A DNA stretch of 34,237 bases from PWHW01 sp964435025 (GCA_964435025.1 CAYSXL010000002.1:1-34237), one strand, 5' to 3'; shown: positions 20,275-28,821, counted from the stretch's first letter. Translations and numbers: made by a program. The notes: generated by a model not told the origin, from the letters alone.

Positions 20275-21486
20275 TTGAGTAAGACTCCCACAATTGCCGC
20301 TGTAGATGTAGGGACTGGGAATATAAAAGCAATAATTGTCCAGAAACAGCCCGAGGAAGCGGGTTATAAGGTTTTAGGGAAGGCCGAAAATATTGCTTCG
20401 GGAGTTCGCAAAGGAGTTGTTAGTAATCCGGATAGAGTGGGGAAAATAATCCAAGAAACGGTAGCCGAAGCAAAGAGAGAGGCCGGACACGAAATAGATG
20501 ATGTATACGCGAACTTAAATGGAGCGCATATATTTTCTCTCTCCTCCAAGGGGCTTATTTCCGTTTCACGGGCCGACCAAGAGATAGCCCAAGAAGATGT
20601 CGACAGAGTGATAGACGCCGCGAAAACGTTCTCACTTCCCGCAAACAAAGAGATTTTGGAGATTATTCCACGGGAATTTATTATTGACAAAGAGAGGGGA
20701 ATCAAGAGCCCCGTGGGTCTTCACGGTGTAAGGTTGGAAACGGAAATTCTTGCTATTGGAGGATTTGTTTCTTATTCGAGAAACTTAAGCCAGGCGATAC
20801 TAAACGGTAACTTGCAAGTAGACGATCTTATTATAAGTCCTATTGCCACCGCAAGGGCGATACTCACCGTAGAAGAAAAAGAGCTTGGTGTTTTGGTTGT
20901 CGATATTGGTGCCGGGACTACGGAAATATCCGTTTTTGAAGAGGGTGATCTCTTGCATATTGCGGTGCTTCCCGTGGGAACCAATAATGTTCGTAATGAT
21001 ATTGCTATCGGTCTCAGGGTGGATATAGAAACGGCGGAATTTATCAAAAACAAATACGGGGAATCCATTTTGGGAGAAAAGAGCACTAAGAAAGAGAAAC
21101 TAAAATCTCCTGCAGGAGAGGATGTCGTTTTCAAAAGAGGAGATTTAAAAAAAATAGCCGAACCGAGAATGGCGGAAATATTCGAAGAGATAGAGAAAGA
21201 ACTCAAGAGAATATCCAGAAACAAACTTCTTCCCGCGGGGATTGTGGTTACGGGAGGAGGGGCAAAAATCCCGGGTATAGTGGATTTTGGTAGAAAAAAA
21301 CTTGGTCTTCCTTGTCGTGTGGGAACGCCCAGAAGATTTTTCCCACCTGTAGAAGATCCGTCTTTCTCCACGCTTTGCGGTCTTGTTCTCTGCGGTATGG
21401 ATTTGGAGGAAGAAGAGGAGGAGAAATTTAATATTAAAGGAATTTGGGGAAAGATTAAAAAAATATTTAGAATTTTTATACCATGA
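20275..21486 (+). CDS. ftsA: Cell division protein FtsA
   Basis: The product has 403 residues from TTG 20275. No ATG fits, and the family N-terminus TIAAVDVGTGNIKAIIV starts at once. Actin-fold ATPase that anchors FtsZ filaments to the membrane. Phosphate 1 loop DVGTGNIK (11-18). The FtsA-specific 1C domain lies about 80-160 (YANLNGAHIFSLSSKG onward). Phosphate 2 is VVDIGAGTTEISVF, and the adenosine motif is GIVVTGGGAKIPGI. The C-terminus ends in an amphipathic helix GIWGKIKKIFRIFIP (389-403), the membrane-targeting element, after an acidic stretch. The gene overlaps ftsZ by ATGA, so the two are translationally coupled. It is led by a promoter and a hairpin-bearing leader. Confidence 0.93.
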   Translation: MSKTPTIAAVDVGTGNIKAIIVQKQPEEAGYKVLGKAENIASGVRKGVVSNPDRVGKIIQETVAEAKREAGHEIDDVYANLNGAHIFSLSSKGLISVSRADQEIAQEDVDRVIDAAKTFSLPANKEILEIIPREFIIDKERGIKSPVGLHGVRLETEILAIGGFVSYSRNLSQAILNGNLQVDDLIISPIATARAILTVEEKELGVLVVDIGAGTTEISVFEEGDLLHIAVLPVGTNNVRNDIAIGLRVDIETAEFIKNKYGESILGEKSTKKEKLKSPAGEDVVFKRGDLKKIAEPRMAEIFEEIEKELKRISRNKLLPAGIVVTGGGAKIPGIVDFGRKKLGLPCRVGTPRRFFPPVEDPSFSTLCGLVLCGMDLEEEEEEKFNIKGIWGKIKKIFRIFIP

Positions 21487-22415
21487 CAAAAGGATTGCCA
21501 AAGATAAAGGTGGTCGGTATAGGTGGTTCAGGAGGTAATGCCATCTCCAGGATGGCAGGGTGTGGCATACGCGGGGTGGAACTTATAACTATCAATACGG
21601 ACTTTCAGGACTTAAAGGACTCCAAAGGAGATGTCAAGATTCGCGTAGGAAAGAAACTTACCGAAGGTTTGGGTACGGGAATGAACCCGGAAATGGGCAA
21701 GAAGGCCGCGGAGGAAAACAGGGAAGAAATTGCAAAAGCGCTCAAGGATTCCGATATGGTTTTTTTAACTTGCGGTCTCGGAGGGGGAACGGGGACGGGA
21801 GCACTTCCCGTAATAGCCGAGATTGCCAAAGAAACAGGCGCGCTTACCATTGCCGTGGTTACGACACCTTTTTCTTTCGAAGGGAAAGAAAGGAGTAAAG
21901 TGGCGCGTAAAGGGTTAAAAGAAGTACAGGATAAAGTCGATACGCTTATCCCTATTTCCAACGACAAGCTTCTCTCTACACTCGACCCCAATGTCTCTTT
22001 ACTGCAGGCTTTCTGGGAGTGTGACGAAATATTAAGGCAAGCCGTCCAGGGGATATCCGATCTTATAACTCTTCCGGGAATTATCAACATAGATTTTGCG
22101 GACGTAAAATCCATCATGAAGAATTCGGGCTCGGCTCTTTTCGGAAAAGGAAAAGCAAAAGGTAAAAAACGGGCGGAAGAGGCTGCGCTTCGCGCGCTCA
22201 ATCTTCCTTTGGTGGACCTCTCTTGCGAAAATGCGAAGGGCGTGTTATTTAATGTCAATGGAGGTAATGACCTTAGCCTATCGGAAGTCGATGAGATAGC
22301 CCAAGTAATTAAAAAGAGAGTTTCCCCGAATGCAAGCATTATTTTCGGAGCGGTAGAAGATGATGACTTAGAAGAAGGGGAGATTAAAGTTACCGTAATC
22401 GCTACCGGGTTTTAG
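21483..22415 (+). CDS. ftsZ: Cell division GTPase FtsZ, lacking the C-terminal tail
   Basis: The product has 310 residues. Tubulin-like GTPase that forms the division ring. GTP-binding signature GLGGGTGTGALP (about 98-109), MNPEMGKKAAEE, TPFSFEGKER and the T7 loop NIDFADVK (202-209) with D204 and D207 for hydrolysis are all present. The protein ends at KVTVIATGF, which is the last strand of the globular core. The disordered linker and conserved C-terminal peptide that normally contact FtsA, ZipA or SepF are absent, and the following 80 bases do not encode them in any frame. Yet FtsA with its membrane helix is encoded just before, so the FtsA-FtsZ contact must differ or use another partner. 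Confidence 0.94.
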   Translation: MTKGLPKIKVVGIGGSGGNAISRMAGCGIRGVELITINTDFQDLKDSKGDVKIRVGKKLTEGLGTGMNPEMGKKAAEENREEIAKALKDSDMVFLTCGLGGGTGTGALPVIAEIAKETGALTIAVVTTPFSFEGKERSKVARKGLKEVQDKVDTLIPISNDKLLSTLDPNVSLLQAFWECDEILRQAVQGISDLITLPGIINIDFADVKSIMKNSGSALFGKGKAKGKKRAEEAALRALNLPLVDLSCENAKGVLFNVNGGNDLSLSEVDEIAQVIKKRVSPNASIIFGAVEDDDLEEGEIKVTVIATGF

Positions 22416-22424
22416 AGCACTTTT

Positions 22425-22453
22425 TTGACGAAAGAGAACTTCTAAGATATGTT
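22425..22453 (+). promoter_or_regulatory. Possible promoter of the nrdD operon
   Basis: TTGACG (22425-22430), 17 bases, TATGTT (22448-22453). The -10 is weak and lies within a 23-base palindrome, as expected for a repressed or regulated promoter. Confidence 0.4.
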
Positions 22454-22469
22454 CATTTAATGAACATAT
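22447..22469. promoter_or_regulatory. 23-base perfect palindrome before nrdD, operator or terminator
   Basis: ATATGTTCATT-T-AATGAACATAT: 11-base arms around one central base, overlapping the predicted -10 and start point of nrdD. The symmetry suits a dimeric repressor. It does not match the NrdR box as I know it. Because TATTTTTGC follows, it might instead be a weak terminator of ftsAZ. It begins 31 bases after the ftsZ stop codon. Confidence 0.55.
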
Positions 22470-22502
22470 TATTTTTGCTAATTCATCTAAAGAAAATAGA
22501 AA

Positions 22503-25500
22503 ATGATATCCAAGGTTGAAAAAAGAAACGGAGAAATCGTACCTTTTAACAAAGAGAAAATAGAAAAAGCTATTTATAAGGCCGTAACCTTTACCAAAGA
22601 GGAAGACGGTGAAAAGGCGGCGGATGTTTCCGACAAAGTATTTGATCTTCTCCTGAGGAGGTTTAGCAGCGAAGAAACCCCGCACGTTGAAGAAATACAG
22701 GATATCGTAGAAGAGGTTCTTATCATGGAAGGACTTGTAGAGACCGCTCGCAGCTATATCCTCTACAGAGAAAAAAGAAGGGAAATAAGAGAAACGGTAT
22801 CGGAATTTGATGAATCTACGGAACTTATTGAAAAGTATATTGGCGAGATCGATTGGCAAATAAAGGAAAATGCCAATATGACCTACTCCCTACAAGGACT
22901 GAACCAGTATACGACATCTCATATATCCAAAAAGTACTGGCTTAATAAAATTTATCCCGAAAGAGTAAGAGAAGCGGCAAAAAACCAAGACTTTCATATT
23001 CACGACTTAAATTTACTGGCTACCTATACTTTTTTCGGAAGAGAAGTGCTTCCCGTGAAGCTCTCCGGAGAAATCAAGCTTGTTTCTTTCCAGGATCTTT
23101 ATGAGTTTGTTGATGCAAGGGAAGTTTTGTTAAACGAGAAGGATCAGGCCTTTGCCAAATATCCCGAAGATCTCCGTGTGCTTGACAGAGGGGGATGGAC
23201 CGAAGTGAAAAGGTTAGTGAAAAAGAAAAAGGAGAGGAAAATGAGATTCCTCAAGTCGGAACAAGGACGAAGTGTGATAGTTACCGATAACCACCCTTTT
23301 ATTATAAAGGAAGATGAAAAGGGGGAGGAAAAGGAAATAAGAAGCCAAGATGTGAAGAAGGGAGAACACTTGATGGAGAGTGTAAATATTCCAAATCTTG
23401 TGGAAAAGGAAGGAATTTTTCAAAAGGATTTCGTATATGTAGCAGAGGAGCTTTTAAGGAGCGGCGTTAATGAATTCTTCTTGGAAGGACTCGACAGAAG
23501 GGAATTTATGGAAAAATGGAATGGCAGGACAGATGTGGAAGGGACCGTCAGTGTTTCCAATTCGGCAAACGGAATGGATAACAAGTTGGAGCTTACGGAG
23601 AACTTTGGGTATCTTGTGGGAATGTTCATTGCTGAGGGTAGTTATGATCATGAGAGAGTGGTCATTACCACGGGAGAAGCAAAAATCATAGAAAGAATAA
23701 GACGAACTTGTCATGAATTTGGTTTGAGATGTTATGAAGGGGACAAGAAAGAAGGAAGTGCGAAGAATATTTCCATCAATTCTGCCACTTTTAAACTTCT
23801 ATTTGAAAAAGTTTTTTGCATAAAAGGAAAAAGCAAGAACAAAAATATTCCCCCGAATATTCTCAGTTATAATATTGACTTTGCCAAAGGATTAGTAGCG
23901 GGGGTCATAGACGGAGACGGCACCGTATCTCCCTTTGATGATTCGCACAAGAATAGCCAGATTCTCATAAGAGTTTCTTCGAGGACTATGCTGGAGCAAT
24001 TGGCCGTTCTTCTGCAAATCTTTGGCATAGTACCGCGGGACAGAACAGAGGGCCTGGGAAGCAAAAGAGAGTTTAACGGAAGAGGGATAGAACAAAATTA
24101 CCCTTTGTACGGCTTAAGTTTCTCAAAAAGAGAGAATGTTGATATTCCTTCCTTTAAGTACAGAGGGGGAAGCGTGGCTCGGAAGTCGTGGGGAGCGGAT
24201 GGTTACGGGTGGAACAAAGTATTAAGCAACGAAGAGACGGAGATATACGAGGAATGGATATACGATATTACTACGGAGTCCGGAACTTTGGTGTGTAATG
24301 GTGTTCTGGTTCATAACTGCTGTGGATGGGATCTACAAGACCTTTTGTTGCGCGGTTTTGGCGGGGTATCCTCCAAAGTGGAATCCAAGCCTCCCAAACA
24401 CCTAAGACCCGCTCTCGGGCAGATAGTAAATTTCTTCTTCACACTCCAGGGAGAATGCTATTCGGAGGATACACAAGTCTTAACAAAAGATGGATGGAAA
24501 TATTTTTATGAGGTCTCTAAAAAAGACAAGGTTTTTACGCTTAAAAATGAAACGGGAGAAGTGGAGTTGCAAAAACCTGTTAAATTTTACGAGTTTGACC
24601 ATGAAGGAGAACTTTATAACTTTAAATCCAAAAAACTCGATTTACTGGTTACGCCGAACCATAATATGATTGTGGACCAATACAATCCCGAGCTCTTGAG
24701 TGAAAACTATAAGCGCAAGTTTGTAAAAGCGAAGGATTTTAATCCGAGCACACATTTTATTCCCAAGCAAGCTATTTGGAAAGGAAAGAAAGAAGAGTAC
24801 TTTACTCTTCCCGCTGTGCAAATAATAAAGTACAGCGGATATACCGGAAGGTATAGAAAGGAAAAACTAAAAGAAAAGGAAATACCGATGAGCAAATGGA
24901 TTCCTTTCTTTGGATTTTGGTTGGCTGAGGGTTGTACGTCTTTGCAAAAAAGAAAAAGGAAGGATAGAAACAAGCCGTACTACGAGTATCAAATAAGAAT
25001 TACTCAAAATGAAGGAAAAAACGCCGAGGAATTTAAGAGAGTACTTGAAAGATTACCCTTTCCCTATCTAACAAAGAAAGCAGGAAAGAAGCTGGAGTTT
25101 TGCATTTGGAGCAAGCAGCTTTTCTCTTATTTACGGAGATTTGGTGCATCGGGAGAAAAATTTGTCCCTGAGGAAATAAAGGGGCTGGAGAAGAATCATC
25201 TTTCCTCTCTTTTAGGCTGGATGATGAAAGGGGATGGTTATGAGGGGAATGGAAACATTGAATACTATACGAAAAGCGAGAAGTTAGCAAATGATGTGCA
25301 AGAAGTTATTTTGAAAATAGGCCTCACCGCTAATATTTACAGGAAAAACAAGGGAAAATTTTCTTGGTATAAGGTTTGTAATTCCCGAAGCAAGCACTTC
25401 AGATTATCAAAGGAAAGTGTAAAAAAGGTGGACTACAAGGGAAAGGTTTATTGTTTAGAGGTACCTAATCATACTCTCTATGTCAGAAGAAACGGACGAG

Positions 25501-28500
25501 CTTGTTGGTGTGGAAACTCTGCCGGGGCGCAGGCAATGAGTAATTTTGATACTTTTCTCGCGCCTTTCATAAGAAAGGACAACCTTTCCTATAAACAAGT
25601 AAAGCAAGCCGTCCAGGAATTCGCCTTTAATTGTATGGTTCCCACTCGTGTAGGATTTCAGTGCCTTTCGGAAGACACAGAGATACTTACTAAAAAAGGG
25701 TGGAAGAAACACAACGAAGTCAGAAAAGGGGATATAATAAAAACTTTCAATACGGAGAAAGGAGTTATTGAAGAGAAAAAGATAAAGAAGGTTTTCAGCA
25801 GAGAGTACGAAGGAAAGATGTATAACTTGGTAAACAGAGTCCAAGATCAACTTATCTCTCCCGGGCACAGGGTAGTAAGAAAGAAGTTTAATAGTGAAAA
25901 GTACTGTCTTGAAGAGATAGAAAAAACAAAGACCCTAAAATCTCCTCAAGCAATACCCGTAGGGGCAAGTAACTTAAACAAGGAAATCGGGCTCAGTGAC
26001 GAGGAAATTAAACTTGTTGCCTTTGTTCTTTCGGAAGGAAGTTTAGAAAAGAAAGGAAGTTGGAGAAAGGTAATGATTTACCAGTCAAAGAAAAAAAACA
26101 AGGAAAAATATGAAGAAATAATATCCTTACTTGATATATTGGGGGTAGATTATACTCTGCAGAAAGGATCTAAGTCACTTGGAGATACTGTTATTCAAAT
26201 TAAGTTTAACGCCGAAAACTCAAAAAAGGTTCTTCGCCTTTTTGACAGAGACGATAATGTAAAAGTTGTTCCCGAGAGAATATTGGAGATGAGCGGGAGA
26301 CAAAGCAAGGTGTTTATCGAAACCTACATTAAAGGGGATGGACATGGAAATTGTAAAATTACCGTTTCTGACAAAAAGATACTTGAAGATTTGCAGAGAA
26401 TTGTTGTAAATGCCGGTTACGGGTTTACGGTGGCAAGCAGAAGGTCTTCAGGGGCGGAAAACAAGACGCTCTACACTTTGAGAATTATAAGGCATAAAGA
26501 AACTTATATAAGAGAGATAAAGGAAGTTAATTACAAAGGAATTATCTGGTCGGTTAACACGGAGAATGAAACGGTTGTGGCAAAGAGGAAAGAAAAAGTT
26601 TTCATAACCGGGAATACGCCCTTTATAAATATATCTCTTGATGTAAAGGTGCCCGAATTCCTTAAAGATCAACCGGTAATGATAGGAGGTGAACTTCAAA
26701 AAGAAACTTACGGGGACTTTCAAAAGGAGATGGATCTCTTTAATAGCGCTTTTTACGAGGTACTTATGGAAGGAGATGCAAAAGGAAGAGTTTTTACCTT
26801 TCCTATTCCGACTATTTCTATTGCCAAAGACTTTGACTGGGATAATAAATCTCTCGACAAGATGTGGGAAGCGACGGCAAAGTACGGGATAAACTACTTT
26901 TCCAACTTTGTACAATCCGACATGAACCCCGAGGACTTTAGGAGCATGTGTCCTCTCGGAGGAAATGAAAAAGTTTTAATTAAATCAAGCAGAGGTCGTG
27001 GAGTAGAGTATTCGCGAATTCGGTGGATCTATGAAGGGAACCATAGTGAAAAAGACTATTGGATTTACAGCAACGGAAAGTTTGTGAAAGGGAAGTTCAA
27101 CAAGTTTGAAAACCAAGAGATGATCAGGGTGACTTTGTTTAACAATCACAAGATTGAAATGAGCAAGAACCACTTGAACTTTATAATGGAAGATGAAGAA
27201 TCTAGAGAGAAAGTATTAAAAGGAGAGGAATTGGAAGAGGGAATGTATCTTCCTTATTCTTTAAAATCCTTTGAAGGAAAGGGAGGTAATCGGGAATTGG
27301 GATATTTCGTGGGAGCTTATGCCGGAGATGGTAGTTTTGACGGAGAGACCAGTGTAATTTTTTCACTAAACGAGGATCAAAAAGAATCCGTAGCTAAAAA
27401 ACTGCAGGATATTGCCGAAAAGTATTTTGGAGCTCATTCCTCTCTCCAAAAACAAAACTCCGGAGACTCGCTATTGACGCTTAAAATACATTCCAAGGCG
27501 GCGGTTGGTTTCTGTAAAGACTTTGTAAAGGATGAGAAAAGAGAAAAACAATATAGTGCAAGACTTTTCGGTATGAGCAAAGATTTCCGCCAAGGGGTGG
27601 TTAAAGGGCATTATGCGACGGACGGAGGAAATAGGAATAGAATTTACACTTCTTCTCATGAAATGGTGGAGACACTGAATATGTTGGCGGCGACACTTGG
27701 CACTACCACCGCTGTTTATAAAGATGAAAGAGAGGGAAGATTGGAGAAAGGAGCCAATTATGCCGTTTTGTTCTATCAACTAAACAAAGAAAAGCTGGAA
27801 GATTTCTGGTTTAAGAAGAATGAAAAACTATGGATAAAAATTAAATCTATTGAAAGTATTTCCGATTCTGCGGCCTACTGTTTCGAAGTTGAGAATGATG
27901 AACCCGTTTTCACTGTCGGTACTACGGGTATATTAACTCACAACTGCAGACTTAGGCTCGATAATAAGGAGCTTATAAAGCGAGGTGGTGGCCTTTTCGG
28001 GTCACAACCCCTCACAGGGAGCATTGGCGTAGTTACTATCAACATGCCTCGCATAGGATATCTCTCCAAGACAAGAAAAGAATTTTTCGGCAGATTGGAG
28101 GAAATGATGGATATTGCAAAAGAAAGCCTGGAAATAAAAAGAAAAGTTTTGGACAATTTTATAGAAAAAGGCCTTTATCCTTATACGAGGAATTATCTTT
28201 CTTCGGTCAAAAAACTCAGAGGATCTTATTTTGGAAACCACTTCTCTACCATAGGTCTTATTGGGATGAACGAAACCACGCTCAACTTTCTTGGAGAAGA
28301 CATCGGTTCGAAAAAAGGAAGGGCTTTTGCCTTGGAGGTGCTCAATTTTATGAGAGAAAAACTTGTAGCGTACCAAGAGCAAACGGGATATCTCTATAAC
28401 TTGGAAGCTACTCCCGGAGAAGGAGCTTCCTTTAGGCAAGCGAGAGTGGATAGAGAGAAGTATCCCGATATTATTACCGCGGGCACGAAGGACGCCCCCT

Positions 28501-28817
28501 ACTATACCAATTCCGTGCACCTCCCTGTAAATTACACGGACGACCCCTTTGAAGCATTGGATCTTCAGGATGACCTGCAACAGAGCTTTACGGGCGGAAC
28601 GGTGTTGCATTTGTTTTTAGGTGAGAGGATAAATACTCCCGAAGCGGCAAAAAACCTTGTAAGAAAAGTTTTTGAAAATTATCACCTTCCTTACATAACC
28701 CTTACTCCCACCTTTTCAATTTGCCCGAAATGTGGTTATCTTAAAGGAGAGCAAACTTACTGTCCAAATTGTAAGATTAAAGCGCCTAAAAAAGTAATTA
28801 AAAAGTTTAAAGAATAA
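22503..28817 (+). CDS. nrdD: Class III anaerobic ribonucleotide reductase NrdD, with four inteins and no glycyl-radical site
   Basis: A 2104-residue precursor. The exteins (1-175, 606-651, 1006-1053, 1372-1482, 1815-2104) join to 670 residues, the normal NrdD size less its extreme C-terminus. It reduces ribonucleoside triphosphates to deoxy forms without oxygen. An ATP-cone lies at about 3-95 (SKVEKRNGEIVPFNKEKIEKA). Catalytic core: FHIHDLNLLATY then, after splicing, CCGWDLQDLL; FTLQGE-SAGAQAMSNFDTF; TRVGFQ-TPFINISLDV; RSM-CRLRLDN followed by KRGGGLFGSQPLTGSIGVVTINMPRIG. By analogy with phage T4 NrdD, C606 (or C607) matches Cys79 and C1815 the thiyl-radical Cys290. The C-terminus is a zinc ribbon CPKCGYLKGEQTYCPNC (2074-2090) and ends 14 residues later. 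The RxxGY glycyl-radical loop that should follow is encoded by the next gene (28822), in a different frame with its own start. Confidence 0.95.
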   Translation: MISKVEKRNGEIVPFNKEKIEKAIYKAVTFTKEEDGEKAADVSDKVFDLLLRRFSSEETPHVEEIQDIVEEVLIMEGLVETARSYILYREKRREIRETVSEFDESTELIEKYIGEIDWQIKENANMTYSLQGLNQYTTSHISKKYWLNKIYPERVREAAKNQDFHIHDLNLLATYTFFGREVLPVKLSGEIKLVSFQDLYEFVDAREVLLNEKDQAFAKYPEDLRVLDRGGWTEVKRLVKKKKERKMRFLKSEQGRSVIVTDNHPFIIKEDEKGEEKEIRSQDVKKGEHLMESVNIPNLVEKEGIFQKDFVYVAEELLRSGVNEFFLEGLDRREFMEKWNGRTDVEGTVSVSNSANGMDNKLELTENFGYLVGMFIAEGSYDHERVVITTGEAKIIERIRRTCHEFGLRCYEGDKKEGSAKNISINSATFKLLFEKVFCIKGKSKNKNIPPNILSYNIDFAKGLVAGVIDGDGTVSPFDDSHKNSQILIRVSSRTMLEQLAVLLQIFGIVPRDRTEGLGSKREFNGRGIEQNYPLYGLSFSKRENVDIPSFKYRGGSVARKSWGADGYGWNKVLSNEETEIYEEWIYDITTESGTLVCNGVLVHNCCGWDLQDLLLRGFGGVSSKVESKPPKHLRPALGQIVNFFFTLQGECYSEDTQVLTKDGWKYFYEVSKKDKVFTLKNETGEVELQKPVKFYEFDHEGELYNFKSKKLDLLVTPNHNMIVDQYNPELLSENYKRKFVKAKDFNPSTHFIPKQAIWKGKKEEYFTLPAVQIIKYSGYTGRYRKEKLKEKEIPMSKWIPFFGFWLAEGCTSLQKRKRKDRNKPYYEYQIRITQNEGKNAEEFKRVLERLPFPYLTKKAGKKLEFCIWSKQLFSYLRRFGASGEKFVPEEIKGLEKNHLSSLLGWMMKGDGYEGNGNIEYYTKSEKLANDVQEVILKIGLTANIYRKNKGKFSWYKVCNSRSKHFRLSKESVKKVDYKGKVYCLEVPNHTLYVRRNGRACWCGNSAGAQAMSNFDTFLAPFIRKDNLSYKQVKQAVQEFAFNCMVPTRVGFQCLSEDTEILTKKGWKKHNEVRKGDIIKTFNTEKGVIEEKKIKKVFSREYEGKMYNLVNRVQDQLISPGHRVVRKKFNSEKYCLEEIEKTKTLKSPQAIPVGASNLNKEIGLSDEEIKLVAFVLSEGSLEKKGSWRKVMIYQSKKKNKEKYEEIISLLDILGVDYTLQKGSKSLGDTVIQIKFNAENSKKVLRLFDRDDNVKVVPERILEMSGRQSKVFIETYIKGDGHGNCKITVSDKKILEDLQRIVVNAGYGFTVASRRSSGAENKTLYTLRIIRHKETYIREIKEVNYKGIIWSVNTENETVVAKRKEKVFITGNTPFINISLDVKVPEFLKDQPVMIGGELQKETYGDFQKEMDLFNSAFYEVLMEGDAKGRVFTFPIPTISIAKDFDWDNKSLDKMWEATAKYGINYFSNFVQSDMNPEDFRSMCPLGGNEKVLIKSSRGRGVEYSRIRWIYEGNHSEKDYWIYSNGKFVKGKFNKFENQEMIRVTLFNNHKIEMSKNHLNFIMEDEESREKVLKGEELEEGMYLPYSLKSFEGKGGNRELGYFVGAYAGDGSFDGETSVIFSLNEDQKESVAKKLQDIAEKYFGAHSSLQKQNSGDSLLTLKIHSKAAVGFCKDFVKDEKREKQYSARLFGMSKDFRQGVVKGHYATDGGNRNRIYTSSHEMVETLNMLAATLGTTTAVYKDEREGRLEKGANYAVLFYQLNKEKLEDFWFKKNEKLWIKIKSIESISDSAAYCFEVENDEPVFTVGTTGILTHNCRLRLDNKELIKRGGGLFGSQPLTGSIGVVTINMPRIGYLSKTRKEFFGRLEEMMDIAKESLEIKRKVLDNFIEKGLYPYTRNYLSSVKKLRGSYFGNHFSTIGLIGMNETTLNFLGEDIGSKKGRAFALEVLNFMREKLVAYQEQTGYLYNLEATPGEGASFRQARVDREKYPDIITAGTKDAPYYTNSVHLPVNYTDDPFEALDLQDDLQQSFTGGTVLHLFLGERINTPEAAKNLVRKVFENYHLPYITLTPTFSICPKCGYLKGEQTYCPNCKIKAPKKVIKKFKE
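23028..24317 (+). mobile_element. Intein 1 of NrdD (residues 176-605, LAGLIDADG endonuclease)
   Basis: 430 residues. The N-terminal junction is Y175/T176 (block A: TFFGREVLPVKLSGEIKLVS). Block B is TDNHPFII with H264. The two endonuclease helices are GYLVGMFIAEG (E378) and GLVAGVIDGDG (D472), with acidic residues intact. The end is WIYDITTESGTLVCNGVLVHN followed by C606. Position 1 is Thr where Cys or Ser is usual. His-Asn and Cys+1 are normal, so splicing may start by direct attack from Cys+1. The insertion point is immediately before a predicted catalytic Cys. The junction was placed by matching the extein to NrdD (LATY-CCGWDL). Confidence 0.88.
24456..25517 (+). mobile_element. Intein 2 of NrdD (residues 652-1005, LAGLIDADG endonuclease)
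   Basis: 354 residues. Begins CYSEDTQVLTKDGWK at C652 after FTLQGE. Block B TPNHNMIV with H720. Endonuclease helices FFGFWLAEG (E809) and LLGWMMKGDG (D911). C-terminal block VYCLEVPNHTLYVRRNGRA, then CWCGN with N1005, followed by Ser+1 (S1006). The usual penultimate His is Gly here. Splicing restores the extein FTLQGE-SAGAQAMSNFDTF. Confidence 0.92.
25662..26615 (+). mobile_element. Intein 3 of NrdD (residues 1054-1371, LAGLIDADG endonuclease)
   Basis: 318 residues. Begins CLSEDTEILTKKGWKKHNEV at C1054 after TRVGFQ. Block B is SPGHRVV with H1122. Endonuclease helices LVAFVLSEG (E1178) and FIETYIKGDG (D1279). Ends IWSVNTENETVVAKRKEKVF, then ITGN with N1371, followed by Thr+1. Like intein 2 it has Gly before the terminal Asn. 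The two start very similarly (C-x-SEDTxxLTKxGWK), so they probably share a recent ancestor. Splicing restores TRVGFQ-TPFINISLDV. Confidence 0.92.
26949..27944 (+). mobile_element. Intein 4 of NrdD (residues 1483-1814, LAGLIDADG endonuclease)
   Basis: 332 residues. Begins CPLGGNEKVLIKSSRGRG at C1483 after RSM. Block B-like SKNHLNFI with H1557. Endonuclease helices GYFVGAYAGDG (D1609) and GVVKGHYATDGG (D1707). Ends CFEVENDEPVFTVGTTGILTHN (N1814), followed by Cys+1 (C1815), the predicted thiyl-radical cysteine of NrdD. Its endonuclease motifs and ends differ from inteins 2 and 3, so it is an independent insertion. Confidence 0.92.
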
Positions 28818-28821
28818 AAAT

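Noticed and set aside
21605..22339. Long antisense frame inside ftsZ
   Set aside because: Shadow of the conserved ftsZ codons; Ser/Pro-rich, no recognisable domain.
22447..22469. Palindrome as an NrdR box
   Set aside because: The sequence does not fit the NrdR consensus as I know it; a different regulator or a terminator role is more likely.
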